Source: Komarekiella atlantica HA4396-MV6 (GTDB lineage Bacteria > Cyanobacteriota > Cyanobacteriia > Cyanobacteriales > Nostocaceae). From it: 64,000 nucleotides of DNA. The stretch spans positions 1-64,000 of the forward strand of contig JAHHHK010000024.1 in NCBI GenBank assembly GCA_019359395.1. The letters are read 5' to 3'. Each line of letters starts with the position of its first letter. Position 1 is the stretch's first letter. The notes beneath the pieces are model-generated. The model was given only the letters and a program-made list of their open reading frames with translations. It was not told the DNA's origin and made no database searches. Shown here in pieces: positions 43,473-52,264 of the stretch. The translations under genes and the position numbers were made by a program.

Positions 43473-44036
43473 ATGAACAAGGCAATCTGTGTAGCGCGCA
43501 GTTGCTTTGCAATTAATATCCTTTGGTTCGGTGTCACTTTACTGATTATAGGCTTACCAACTCTGGTGAGGGCGCAAAAAGTAGCGGGCAACGAGGTAAT
43601 CCAGGTGAGGACACAAAAAGTAGTGGGTAACGAGGCACAAAATAAAAAGCTGATCCAGCAGACATTTGAGCAATGGGCCAAGGGCAACGGTAATTTTTTT
43701 GATTTGTTAACCGACAATGTACAGTGGACTATTGCGGGAAGTTCGCCTTTATCTAAAACCTACATTGGTAAGCAGCAGTTCATCAATCAAACGGTCACGC
43801 CCCTAACTAGTCGTCTGGCTACACCAATTGTTCCGAAAATACGGGAGGTGTATGCCGATGGTGATGTCGTGATTGCCTTATGGAATGGTATAGCCACGGC
43901 AAAAGATGGTAAGCCGTACCGCAACACTTATTGCTGGGTCATGACTCTGAAAAACGGCCGTATCACTCACGTCGTTGCCTTTTTGGATCTTATGGAGTAT
44001 ATGAATGTTTTGAAGCGTATTCCGGCTGGCAACTAA
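43473..44036 (+). CDS. Exported SnoaL/NTF2-like protein
   Basis: 187 residues. A signal peptide (RSCFAINILWFGVTLLIIGLPTLVRA) precedes an NTF2-like domain (about 55-180: KLIQQTFEQWAKGNGNFFDLLTDNVQWTIAGSSPLSKTYIGKQQF, then DVVIALWNGIATAKDGKPYRNTYCWVMTLKNGRITHVVAFLDLMEY). Between them a 13-residue segment is duplicated (RAQKVAGNEVIQV then RTQKVVGNEAQNK), caused by a 39-bp tandem repeat. Probable target of the divergent AraC regulator; a periplasmic small-molecule enzyme or binder. Confidence 0.8.
   Translation: MNKAICVARSCFAINILWFGVTLLIIGLPTLVRAQKVAGNEVIQVRTQKVVGNEAQNKKLIQQTFEQWAKGNGNFFDLLTDNVQWTIAGSSPLSKTYIGKQQFINQTVTPLTSRLATPIVPKIREVYADGDVVIALWNGIATAKDGKPYRNTYCWVMTLKNGRITHVVAFLDLMEYMNVLKRIPAGN
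43565..43635 (+). repeat. 39-bp-period duplication in the SnoaL gene
   Basis: A 32-bp unit, GGTGAGGGCGCAAAAAGTAG at 43565 and GGTGAGGACACAAAAAGTAG at 43604, repeats at exactly 39 bp with three substitutions plus one more further on. Frame is kept. Confidence 0.85.
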
Positions 44037-44164
44037 CTTAATAGATAATTTTTGTCTGCATAAATCGGGCGACGGAGTATTGCCAGTTGTGGCGTGTTAG
44101 CAATACTTACCGTACCCCTACGAAGAAACAAGCTATGCATAGCGTTTTGCACTCAAAGGTATCG

Positions 44165-45250
44165 CTAAGTATTGGGGTAAACTTCTCGTTCGAGAAGCGT
44201 GCGTTTGCGTTCGACGCCCCATCGATAGCCTGACAATGCCCCGTCATGACGCACAACACGATGGCAAGGAATCGCTACCGCTAAGGCATTTGCACCGCAA
44301 GCTTGGGCAACCGCCCGTACCGATTTCGGCAAACCGATGCACTTGGCAATGTCAGTATAGCTCGCCGTCGAGCCAACTGGAATCTTCTGCAACGCTTGCC
44401 ACACGCGCTGCTGGAAAGCAGTGCCGCGGATATCGAGAGGCAAATCTAGCCCCAATGCTGGCGCTTCGACAAAGCCCACTACTTTCGAGACAATTTGCTC
44501 AAACTCAGCGTCCCCGCCGATTAGATTGGACTGTGAGAATCGGTCTTGCAAATCGCGTGTGAGTGCGTCTGGATCGTCGCCTAGAAAAATGGCGCAAATC
44601 CCGCGATCGCTTTTAGCAACGAGAATCGATCCCAAAGAGCATTCGCCGACAGCGAAGTATATATCTGTATGAGCGCCACTGGCGCGATAGTTTGAAGGTG
44701 TCATACCCAATACCCGATCTGATGTTTCGTAGAACCGTGCGTTGGAGTTGTATCCGGCATTGTAAATTGCTTGCGTCACCGTGCCACTCTTGTTGAGTGT
44801 GTTCCGCACACACTTCTGGCGATGAGCCGCAGCGTATTGTTTTGGCGTCAGTCCAGCGATCGCTTTAAATACACGATGAAAGTGATAGGTGCTCAATCCC
44901 ACATGCTTCGACAGTTGTTCGAGACTTGGTATTTCTTGGGAATTCTCAATGAGTCGGCAAGCGATCGCAATTTTCGCGGTATGCTGTTCGAGCAGCGAGG
45001 CTTGATCGGGCTTGCAGCGCTTGCACGGGCGGAACCCAGCTTCCTCGGCATCCTTACAGGTCGCATGGAATCGCACATTTTCCGGTCGCGCCAGACGCGC
45101 AGCGCACGAGGGACGGCAGTACACGCCAGTAGTTTTGACCGAGTAGTAGAATTTGTTATCTGCTTTAAGATCGCGGTTTATAACGGATACCCAGCGAACA
45201 TCGTTCTGCGTTACCGCTGCAAGCTGGGCGTTTTTCGCTGACATTTTCAT
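44165..45250 (-). CDS. ada: Ada: regulator and O6-methylguanine-DNA methyltransferase
   Basis: 361 residues from the ATG at 45250, which has GAAAGGA six bases upstream; a longer frame is open but has no such site. The N-terminal zinc domain contains GVYCRPSCAARLARPENV and the FRPCKRCKP pair, which accept methyl groups from phosphotriesters; an AraC-type HTH follows (about 95-180, LSKHVGLSTYHFHRVFKAIAGLTPKQY), then the methyltransferase domain with the active-site PCHRVVRHDGALSGYRWG near residue 328. It repairs alkylated DNA and activates its own regulon. A separate alkA or alkB is not adjacent. Confidence 0.93.
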   Translation of the reverse strand: MKMSAKNAQLAAVTQNDVRWVSVINRDLKADNKFYYSVKTTGVYCRPSCAARLARPENVRFHATCKDAEEAGFRPCKRCKPDQASLLEQHTAKIAIACRLIENSQEIPSLEQLSKHVGLSTYHFHRVFKAIAGLTPKQYAAAHRQKCVRNTLNKSGTVTQAIYNAGYNSNARFYETSDRVLGMTPSNYRASGAHTDIYFAVGECSLGSILVAKSDRGICAIFLGDDPDALTRDLQDRFSQSNLIGGDAEFEQIVSKVVGFVEAPALGLDLPLDIRGTAFQQRVWQALQKIPVGSTASYTDIAKCIGLPKSVRAVAQACGANALAVAIPCHRVVRHDGALSGYRWGVERKRTLLEREVYPNT

Positions 45251-45398
45251 AGTGTTCCTTTCAACGATTCGCGTTATGAATACAAATTTAACAGTGCTGC
45301 TTGTCCCTGGCACTCCGGTTCTTGCTTTCAAATTCCTGTGGGTTTGGAGTGTCTAAATATCTATTTTTTGGTGTTGTAGAGAAAGCGGGATGATTTAT

Positions 45399-45448
45399 CG
45401 GGCTACGCCCCGCTACGCTAACACGCAGAGGCGCGGAGGCGCAGAGAG
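45399..45448. repeat. Small dispersed repeat
   Basis: GGGCTACGCCCCGCTACGCTAA and ACGCAGAGGCGCGGAGGCGC blocks between ada and ilvA, downstream of ilvA. Confidence 0.5.
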
Positions 45449-45491
45449 GATGAGGAGGTTGAACCTTCTTTTCTTCCTTGTCCCCAGTCCC

Positions 45492-47003
45492 CTAGCCCAA
45501 AAACAGCTTGTACGCAGGATTCTGGTTTTCATCCCAATAACGATAGCCCAGCGTATCGAGAAAAGCTTGCCACTCCTCCATCTCCTGGGGAGGAACCTGG
45601 ATACCAACGACAATTCGTCCGTAATCTGCTCCATTGTTGCGGTAGTGGAACATACTAATATTCCAGTTGGGACTCATGGAAGTGACGAATTTCATCAACG
45701 CGCCGGGACGTTCGGGAAATTCAAAACGATAGAGTAACTCATTGTGAGCAAGAGGAGAATGCCCACCAACCATGTGGCGCAGGTGTAATTTTGTCAGTTC
45801 ATCATCAGTTAAGTCAATGGTTTTAAACCCGCAGGCTTCAAAAGTTTCTGCCATTTTTACCGCGTCAGCACGATTTTGAATCTGTACACCCACAAAAATA
45901 TGGGCTTCTGTTTTATCGGCAATGCGATAGTTAAACTCAGTCAGATTACGTCTACCAATACATTCACAAAACTGGCGAATACTGCCTCGTTCTTCGGGAA
46001 TTGTAACTGCAAAAATTGCTTCGCGGCGTTCGCCAAATTCTGCTCGTTCTGCGACAAAACGCAAGCGATCAAAGTTCATGTTAGCGCCGCAGGCTACAGC
46101 AATTAACGTTTGTCCCTGGATTTGCTCCCGTTCTGCATAGGCTTTAGCAGCTGCGATCGCCAATGCACCCGCTGGCTCTAAAATTGAGCGTGTATCCTCA
46201 AACACATCTTTAATTGCAGCACAAATATCATCCGTGTCCACCAAAATGATGTCATCTACATACTGCTGACACAGACGAAAAGTTTCTTCACCCACTTCCC
46301 GCACTGCTACCCCGTCGGCAAATAATCCTACTTGCGGCAATCGTACCCGATGTCCAGCTTTTAGCGATTGATACATCGCATTAGCATCCACTGGCTCAAC
46401 GCCAATAATCTTGATATCGGGACGCAACCGTTTGACATACGCCGCAATCCCAGAAATCAATCCACCACCGCCAATTGCTACAAAAATTGCATGGATGGGT
46501 TGCTGACATTGGCGCAGAATTTCCATGCCAATTGTTCCCTGTCCGGCAATTACATACGGATCATCAAAGGGGTGAATGAAAGTCAAACCCTTCTCTGCTT
46601 CCAGTTGACGGGCATAAGTGTACGCATCATCGTAGGTATCTCCATGTAATACCACCTCTCCCCCGCGTGCTCTGACTGCATCTACTTTGACCTGGGGCGT
46701 TGTTACTGGCATAACGATCATCGCTCGTGTTCCTAACTGACGAGCACCAAGAGCAACCCCTTGGGCATGGTTTCCAGCAGACGCAGCAATTACACCCTGC
46801 GCCAGCAAATAGGTTGACAGGTTTGCCATTTTGTTGTACGCACCCCGCAGTTTAAAGGAAAATACTGACTGCATATCCTCTCGCTTGAGCAGGAGTTTAT
46901 TCTTTAGTCGTGCAGAGAGATTTGGGGCGTATTCCAGTGGTGTTTCCTGGGCAACATCATACACACGGGCAGTCAGGATTTGTACCAGGTAGTCGCAATA
47001 CAT
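45492..47003 (-). CDS. ilvA: Threonine ammonia-lyase, biosynthetic
   Basis: 503 residues. A PLP fold-type II catalytic domain (about 1-320) with the Schiff-base Lys in VFSFKLRGAYNKM, ASAGNHAQGVALGARQLG, and the glycine-rich phosphate loop IGGGGLISGIAAYVK. The C-terminal half contains two ACT-like regulatory domains (RREAIFAVTIPEERGSIRQFCE and LLYRFEFPERPGALMKFV), which bind isoleucine for feedback control. It converts threonine to 2-oxobutanoate in isoleucine biosynthesis. ATG at 47003 preferred over a TTG three codons upstream. Confidence 0.94.
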   Translation of the reverse strand: MYCDYLVQILTARVYDVAQETPLEYAPNLSARLKNKLLLKREDMQSVFSFKLRGAYNKMANLSTYLLAQGVIAASAGNHAQGVALGARQLGTRAMIVMPVTTPQVKVDAVRARGGEVVLHGDTYDDAYTYARQLEAEKGLTFIHPFDDPYVIAGQGTIGMEILRQCQQPIHAIFVAIGGGGLISGIAAYVKRLRPDIKIIGVEPVDANAMYQSLKAGHRVRLPQVGLFADGVAVREVGEETFRLCQQYVDDIILVDTDDICAAIKDVFEDTRSILEPAGALAIAAAKAYAEREQIQGQTLIAVACGANMNFDRLRFVAERAEFGERREAIFAVTIPEERGSIRQFCECIGRRNLTEFNYRIADKTEAHIFVGVQIQNRADAVKMAETFEACGFKTIDLTDDELTKLHLRHMVGGHSPLAHNELLYRFEFPERPGALMKFVTSMSPNWNISMFHYRNNGADYGRIVVGIQVPPQEMEEWQAFLDTLGYRYWDENQNPAYKLFLG

Positions 47004-47284
47004 GGGCGTCAAGGGGTAGCAGATGACGGATGGATGATAATTTTACCGCTACTTGTGTACTTGTTTTGCAGAGGTTATTTGCGATCGCCATTACTAGCCC
47101 AGTTCTAAGACAACCAAAAACTACGTAATAAAAAATAAAATTTTAATTTTGACAGAGTAATTTTTCCTTAAAACAACTTTTGTAATAAATTATCCTATTA
47201 TATTTAATTCTAGCAGCGTTATGGTACATTACCATTTGATATGTGCTGCACTATCGCGTCCATTGAATTAAATTAAAATTCATT

Positions 47285-48868
47285 ATGGCTGAAACTTACT
47301 ACTTTATTAAAGATCTAATCAATGATTTAGAAAGGGGTAGAATCCGAATACCCTCTTTTCAAAGAGGCTTTGTCTGGGATCCAGAAAGAGTTTCCTATTT
47401 TATAGATAGCATATACAAAGGTTTCCCGTTTGGTTCTATATTACTTTGGAGAACGAAAAATCCTTTGCGAACAGAAAGAAATCTGGGGCCATATAAGCTT
47501 CCCAATAATGACCCAGAGTATCCAATAGACTATGTTCTTGATGGTCAGCAAAGAATAACTTCTATTTTCGGCATTTTTCAAAATTCTCTCGCTGCTGAAG
47601 AAAATGAAGAAACTAACTGGACAAACCTATTTTTTGAACTTAACAGTAGAGAGTCCGTGCCATTTCGATACTTGGAGGATCCTGTCAATTATGATACGAA
47701 TAAGTTTTTTCCATTAAAATATGTTTTTGATTCTCCTAGATATAGACAAATAACTAGAAAATTAGATGAAAAATTAGCAATACAAATAGATAGCTTAGTT
47801 GATAGATTTACACAGGCAACAATACCTATAGAGCGATTTGAAACTGAAGAAAAAAAATATGTTGCAACCGTTTTTGAAAGAATAAATCGGCAAAAAGTAG
47901 ATTTAGGGATATTTGACTTATTATCAGTTTGGAACTGGAGCGAAGAATTTGATTTGCAAGAGAAATTCCAAGAAATTTCTGAAGAGTTAGATCAGTTTGG
48001 TTTCAAAGATATAGGTGATGACTTACTTTTAAAGTGTTGTTCTGCTGTTATCATGAACAGTTCTAAACCAGAAGCTTTTATGGAACTACCAGGTAGTGAA
48101 GTACGACAAAAATTTGACGATATCAAGACAGGAATATTTAGAGCTATAGACTTATTGAAAACGGACTTGAATATCTTTTCTCTAAAACTTCTACCTATGG
48201 AAAATATTTTGGTTGTCCTTACAGCTTTCTTGGCTTCTCCACAAAAACAACCCCCTCCAATACCTCAAGAGCAACATCAGATAATCAAGAAATGGTTCTG
48301 GCGTTCATGTTTCTCTCAAAGGTATGCCAGAGGAGGAGCTAAAATTACTGACATAGATCTAGAAGAAGTAAGCAAACTCAAGAATGGTATGTCTAGCAAA
48401 TTAGGAGAATTTAATCTTTCCATAGACTCTGACTATTTCCTTAAAAATAGCTTTAATATGTCTTCTATTGCAACTAAAACATTTATTCTTTTATTAGCTC
48501 AAAGTAAACCATTGAATTTTATACAAGGCAATAATATATCTCTAGAAAATGTTTTATCTCTAGGTAATAGTAAGGAATTTCACCATATTTTCCCTAAAGC
48601 TTATTTAAAAAGTCTTGGTGATAAATATACAGATGATCAAATAAAGTGTCTAGCTAATTTCTCAATACTATCAAGAACCGACAATAATAAAATCAAAGAC
48701 AATCCACCCAGTGAATATCGTATTAAAATGCCTAAAGATAGCCAAGTACTGGAAAATATATTGACAAAACATTTCTGCTTTACTGATATGTTCAGTGATG
48801 ATTATGATAGCTTTTTAAAGGCAAGATCGGAATTACTTCTTAAAAAAGCAGAAGATCTATCAAAATAG
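47285..48868 (+). CDS. DUF262/GmrSD-like restriction protein
   Basis: 527 residues. The N-terminal DUF262 domain (ParB/Srx-like) carries RIPSFQRGFVWDPERVSYFIDSIYKGFPFGSILLW and the catalytic YVLDGQQRITS, as in GmrS. The C-terminal third contains the His-Me-finger/DUF1524-like EFHHIFPKAYL, followed by CLANFSILSRTDNNKI, the nuclease part of GmrD-type proteins. Fused in this way it is a single-protein type IV restriction candidate that would cut modified phage DNA. It stands alone, with no methyltransferase beside it, consistent with type IV. Its AT-richer base use compared with ilvA suggests acquisition by transfer. Confidence 0.85.
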   Translation: MAETYYFIKDLINDLERGRIRIPSFQRGFVWDPERVSYFIDSIYKGFPFGSILLWRTKNPLRTERNLGPYKLPNNDPEYPIDYVLDGQQRITSIFGIFQNSLAAEENEETNWTNLFFELNSRESVPFRYLEDPVNYDTNKFFPLKYVFDSPRYRQITRKLDEKLAIQIDSLVDRFTQATIPIERFETEEKKYVATVFERINRQKVDLGIFDLLSVWNWSEEFDLQEKFQEISEELDQFGFKDIGDDLLLKCCSAVIMNSSKPEAFMELPGSEVRQKFDDIKTGIFRAIDLLKTDLNIFSLKLLPMENILVVLTAFLASPQKQPPPIPQEQHQIIKKWFWRSCFSQRYARGGAKITDIDLEEVSKLKNGMSSKLGEFNLSIDSDYFLKNSFNMSSIATKTFILLLAQSKPLNFIQGNNISLENVLSLGNSKEFHHIFPKAYLKSLGDKYTDDQIKCLANFSILSRTDNNKIKDNPPSEYRIKMPKDSQVLENILTKHFCFTDMFSDDYDSFLKARSELLLKKAEDLSK

Positions 48869-49051
48869 TTTAATAGTATTGAGACTATTCAAATGCGATT
48901 TGGTTAACCTCACAATTAACTTTTATTTGCCGTTAACTTCAATAAGTTTTCGAGTCTCCCAGTACCAATTTCCTAGAAAGGAAGTTTGCAAAGTTTTTAC
49001 AGTCGGGCTTTGCAACATTATGTGGGTGTCATGTCAATGACTCAGGCAAGG

Positions 49052-49222
49052 TCACGAAGTTATGACAGACAAAAGCAGCCGCTCAGACTTCTTTTTGCCT
49101 CCCTTCTCAAGCGAAAGGTTAGCTGCCAATTCCTCTAATGTCACTACTCGTTGTCGAATATCGCTAGGCAATTTTTTAACTTGCTTGACCGCAGCTGGAG
49201 CAAGTTCTACTTGGTAACTCAC
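49052..49222 (-). pseudogene. RelE/ParE-type toxin, truncated
   Basis: 56 codons: GTG start, SYQVELAPAAVKQVKKLPSDIRQRVVTLEELAANLSLEK, then an unrelated tail to TGA. RelE toxins are 85-90 residues and need the C-terminal basic and aromatic residues (YRIRVGDYRIIY region), which are missing. Its GTG overlaps the antitoxin stop as GTGA, the normal arrangement of a toxin-antitoxin operon, so this is a degraded toxin. Confidence 0.7.
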
Positions 49223-49416
49223 AAACCCAATTCTCTTTTGAGTTGATTTAAGGATATCGTACCTACCGCTACGGCTTCTTCTAAGGCTGCTTTTGCATCC
49301 TCTAGATCCTCTTTGTCCTCCTTGGCTTTTAGAAATAATAAAAAGTTCAACACTTCAGAAAGAACTTCCTCTGACGTATTCTCTATTTCATCGACGATTC
49401 TCTGTTTTGTGTTCAT
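49219..49416 (-). CDS. Antitoxin-like DUF2281-type protein
   Basis: 65 residues from MNTKQRIVDEIENTSEEVLSEVLNFLLFLKAKEDKEDLEDAKAAL. The pattern (helical dimer, LxFLLFLK) belongs to small antitoxins of the DUF2281/DUF2281-like set. The ATG at 49416 is chosen because the upstream frame has no family resemblance. Overlaps the truncated RelE gene by GTGA. With the toxin lost, it may persist as a passive or anti-addiction gene. Confidence 0.7.
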   Translation of the reverse strand: MNTKQRIVDEIENTSEEVLSEVLNFLLFLKAKEDKEDLEDAKAALEEAVAVGTISLNQLKRELGL

Positions 49417-49531
49417 GAATATTTGCATCTTCACCAAATTTGCTACTAACGCTAACCGCACGCTTAAAGCTTTAGTAATAGATAATTGTTGCTAGAGTGT
49501 AAAATTGTAGTCACGCTCTTAAAATTAAGAA

Positions 49532-50569
49532 TTATCTCTTCTGAGATAAATCCATCAAATTCGCTAGCTTGTAGACTATCCGTGCACCTACATTGCCATC
49601 CCATTCAGCATCACCAACTTCGCAGATATCAAAGCCAATGATTTTGCGATCACTATTTACTAATTCCCGGAACAGACAAAATGTTTGCTCTAATTCCAAC
49701 CCACCAGGAACAGGAGTACCTGTACTCGGACAGAGTTTTGGATCAAGACCGTCTACGTCAAAGCTAATGTGGACGTATTCCGGCAAATGACTGATAATTT
49801 CGCGGCACAAATCAATCCAAGTCGTTCCAGAGTAAAGCTTTTGTTTAATGGCTGGGTCGTAATAAGCAATAATGCGATCGCTATGATCAATTATTTGCAC
49901 TTCATCATGACAAATATCGCGCAAGCCTACCTGTACTAATTTGGAAATTTGCGGTAATTTCATCGCATTAAACATGATGGACGCATGGGAGAATTCAAAT
50001 CCCTCATAGGCATCGCGTAAATCTGCGTGTGCGTCAATGTGCAAAATTCCAAAGTTGGCATATTTAGCTGCTAATGCTTGGTAATAACCTAAAGGTGAAC
50101 TGTGATCACCTCCAATTACTGCAACTCGCTTCCCATTATTAATTGCTTGTTTGCACTGTGCAAACAGCCATTGATTTACCTGTTGGCCAGCTTGATTAAT
50201 TTCTGTCAGCACAGGTGTTAAATCTGGTGAATCTGCAAGTTGTTTACCTTGTGCTAATCGTTCGATAATTTTTGCAGCTTCGGCGCGATAGTATTTGTTT
50301 TTCTCTAAAATATCTTGGGAAATTTCCGGCATAAAAATTCCCTGTTTCCAGCCATCAGGATGATCGAAATCAAACAAATCCAGTTGAGTCGAGGCATCTA
50401 AAATTTGCTGTGGGCCGTTGGCAGTGCCAGCACCATAGGAAACCGTGACTTCCCACGGTACGCCAAAGACAATCAGATTTGCTGATTCGTAGTCGAATGG
50501 CAAACCCAAGAGATTGCCATTGATTTCACCGACGCCGCTGGGATTGTAATCCTGGAGTTGATTAATCAT
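49532..50569 (-). CDS. speB: Agmatinase/ureohydrolase
   Basis: 345 residues from MINQLQDYNPSGVGEINGN. Ureohydrolase metal-binding motifs are present: GGDHSSPLGYYQAL, ILHIDAHADLRDAYEGFEFSHASI (DAHxD) and HISFDVDGLDPKLCPSTGTPVPGGL (SFDVDxxDP). It hydrolyses agmatine (or a related guanidino compound) to putrescine and urea with two Mn ions. The conserved start is the ATG at 50569; the frame remains open a further 37 codons upstream without family resemblance. A small TTATCTC/GAGATAA hairpin overlaps its stop codon. Confidence 0.88.
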   Translation of the reverse strand: MINQLQDYNPSGVGEINGNLLGLPFDYESANLIVFGVPWEVTVSYGAGTANGPQQILDASTQLDLFDFDHPDGWKQGIFMPEISQDILEKNKYYRAEAAKIIERLAQGKQLADSPDLTPVLTEINQAGQQVNQWLFAQCKQAINNGKRVAVIGGDHSSPLGYYQALAAKYANFGILHIDAHADLRDAYEGFEFSHASIMFNAMKLPQISKLVQVGLRDICHDEVQIIDHSDRIIAYYDPAIKQKLYSGTTWIDLCREIISHLPEYVHISFDVDGLDPKLCPSTGTPVPGGLELEQTFCLFRELVNSDRKIIGFDICEVGDAEWDGNVGARIVYKLANLMDLSQKR

Positions 50570-50718
50570 AGAGGATTTTCTGAATTTACGTGGGTAGACA
50601 GCACGCTGACCGATGAACACCTGGATTGCAACAGCACAGGTTATATTCTTTGGCAAATTGCACTGCTTTATTGTAATCAAAAATCAAAATTTGATAGCGC
50701 AGCGAAGCGCGAGTCTTC

Positions 50719-50771
50719 GCCCTTCTCTACGAGACACTACGTGAACGCGTAGCGTCTCGTAGAGAAGGGGT
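50719..50771. repeat. Dispersed repeat forming a long hairpin
   Basis: CCTTCTCTACGAGAC at 50721 pairs perfectly with GTCTCGTAGAGAAGG at 50754, with a TACGTGAACGCGTA centre. It is upstream of speB and starts a 300-bp stretch of repeats. Confidence 0.85.
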
Positions 50772-50864
50772 GACGCTAAGAGCGAACGAGTGTCGGAAAC
50801 CTCTCTTACAAAGTTCTGTTCGCCTTGGCGTTGGCGGAGCCATCGCTATGCGGGTCTTACTGCC

Positions 50865-50968
50865 CAACCGTTCTTTTAGAACGGTTGCCTTGTGTCCAGA
50901 GGACACAAGGGAGAGGCGCAAGGCTTTGCGCCTCTCGGCAGTGAACAGACCATCGGAGGAAACCTCCG
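50865..50968. repeat. Four consecutive hairpin palindromes
   Basis: Hairpin 1, 50865-50887 (CAACCGTTCT/AGAACGGTTG); hairpin 2, 50888-50910 (CCTTGTGTCC/GGACACAAGG); hairpin 3, 50911-50936 (GAGAGGCGCAA/TTGCGCCTCTC). These three abut exactly with no spacer. Hairpin 4 is at 50954-50968 (CGGAGG/CCTCCG). Stem sequences differ, loops are 3-4 bases. No protein gene spans them. Confidence 0.9.
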
Positions 50969-51428
50969 CTCAGACTTTGCGCTCCGCTCAGACTTCTCGC
51001 TGTGGTTAAATAAATGACTTTTGAACCACAGAGGGCGCGGAGGACACAGGGAGAAAAGACAGGTTTTACGAGTCACCTTGAAAGGGCTAGTTCTAGTGAT
51101 TTACCTAGTGGGTTCAAAAAAATGTGCCAAATTGGCTGAAGTGACTATCAAAAGATAGTATTCTGTATATCAAGTAACTATTTTTCTGCAAATTTCCTCA
51201 CCAAAATATTGGCGGTTGAAGCTAAACTACTATGAATTTTCATAGCGTTTGTTTGCAAGATGTCTAATTATCAAACTACCAGATTTAAAGCTGTTCAAAT
51301 AACCACTCCCAAAATTATCATCTGTGACTCCCGTATTGCAAACATTTTGCCCGCTTCTATTTAGTGACTATGAGAGGGTGGGTTTAATTTAGCAATTTCA
51401 ATTTAGGCAAGTCATATTAGGGTTAGTT
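50969..51428. other. Gap upstream of hetP-like gene
   Basis: Repeat blocks continue to about 51006 (CTCAGACTTTGCGCTCCGCTCA). From 51080 to 51428 the sequence is non-coding and probably contains the hetP-like promoter. No NtcA or other operator is clear enough to call. Confidence 0.4.
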
Positions 51429-51857
51429 ATGAACTACCAAATTCCTTCTTCTCAGGCAAATTACTATAAAGCCATTAGTCCAGAACAATTGAATCAGGTC
51501 ATCGAAGCTATTGTCGATGGTCGATATTCCTGGGCTTGTGTACTAATTTTGCGTTTCGTTGGTTACAATCCACTCCACTTTATTCCCCAACGAACTTACA
51601 GTCGTTTAATAAAAGAAAATAGCCAAGTTCAGCCTCCAAGCAGATCTAGCCATCAAGTACAAGTAGCCATGAATTCTAACTTAAGTAATCCTGGTAGGCA
51701 AGATTTATCTAAAGTTTCAGGTAATAATAACCTGGATTTAGAAACTTTAGACAAAAAACAGTGCGATCGCCAAGACGGTAATATACCACTTTATTCAGAC
51801 ACAAAGATTACAGAATTATCTTCGTTCAGACTGCATAAACTGCATAATCATAACTAG
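51429..51857 (+). CDS. HetP-family heterocyst commitment protein
   Basis: 142 residues. The N-terminal 70 residues match HetP: YYKAISPEQLNQVIEAIVDGRYSWACVLILRFVGYNPLHFIPQRTYSRLIKEN. The rest is low-complexity and polar, as in HetP relatives (usual length 80-170). HetP and its homologues control the commitment step of heterocyst differentiation in Anabaena/Nostoc; which paralogue this is cannot be told. TTAGGGTTAGTT precedes the ATG. The presence of this gene supports assignment of the host to heterocystous cyanobacteria. Confidence 0.85.
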   Translation: MNYQIPSSQANYYKAISPEQLNQVIEAIVDGRYSWACVLILRFVGYNPLHFIPQRTYSRLIKENSQVQPPSRSSHQVQVAMNSNLSNPGRQDLSKVSGNNNLDLETLDKKQCDRQDGNIPLYSDTKITELSSFRLHKLHNHN

Positions 51858-52264
51858 TTACGCTTTGATCCAAGACGTACACATGGCTTACCTCTTTGCA
51901 GAAATACGCAAAATTAAAAGTGTCAAATAATATGTGTTTTGAGTTTCTGCCATGATGTACTAGTTACAGAATCTTTGTACTTCTTGTTCTTAGTAATTTT
52001 AATTCCGTTTATTAAAAATTCACGTTTTTACAGGCATTCTCTTTGCTTAGCTTGCTTTCCCATATGGGTATGCAGCAGAATGTAGCCCCAGAGCAAATTA
52101 TGAACTTGTATTGAGTTTCGACTACGCTCAACTGCTGCGGCTTGCCTTGACTTATGGTGAGCGTAGCTGAAGTAAAGGAGCCGAAATATTACGTAAAGCC
52201 TGCGGCATAGCTGCGCTTAGAGCGTAGCCTGGCGTAGCCCCAGAGCGAATTACGAATTACAATC
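51858..52264. other. Gap with dispersed repeats
   Basis: No gene. Repeat pieces CTTAGCTTGCTTTCCCATAT (about 52045) and AAGCCTGCGGCATAGCTGCG (about 52196) with a duplicated GCCCCAGAGC(A/G)AATTA motif (52086 and 52236). Confidence 0.5.

Noticed and set aside
44236-45241. Plus-strand frames opposite ada
   Set aside because: GC-rich antisense shadows of the conserved Ada coding sequence.
50770-51009. Overlapping open frames on both strands across the hairpin chain
   Set aside because: They arise from GC-rich palindromic repeats; neither has protein-like composition or a ribosome binding site.
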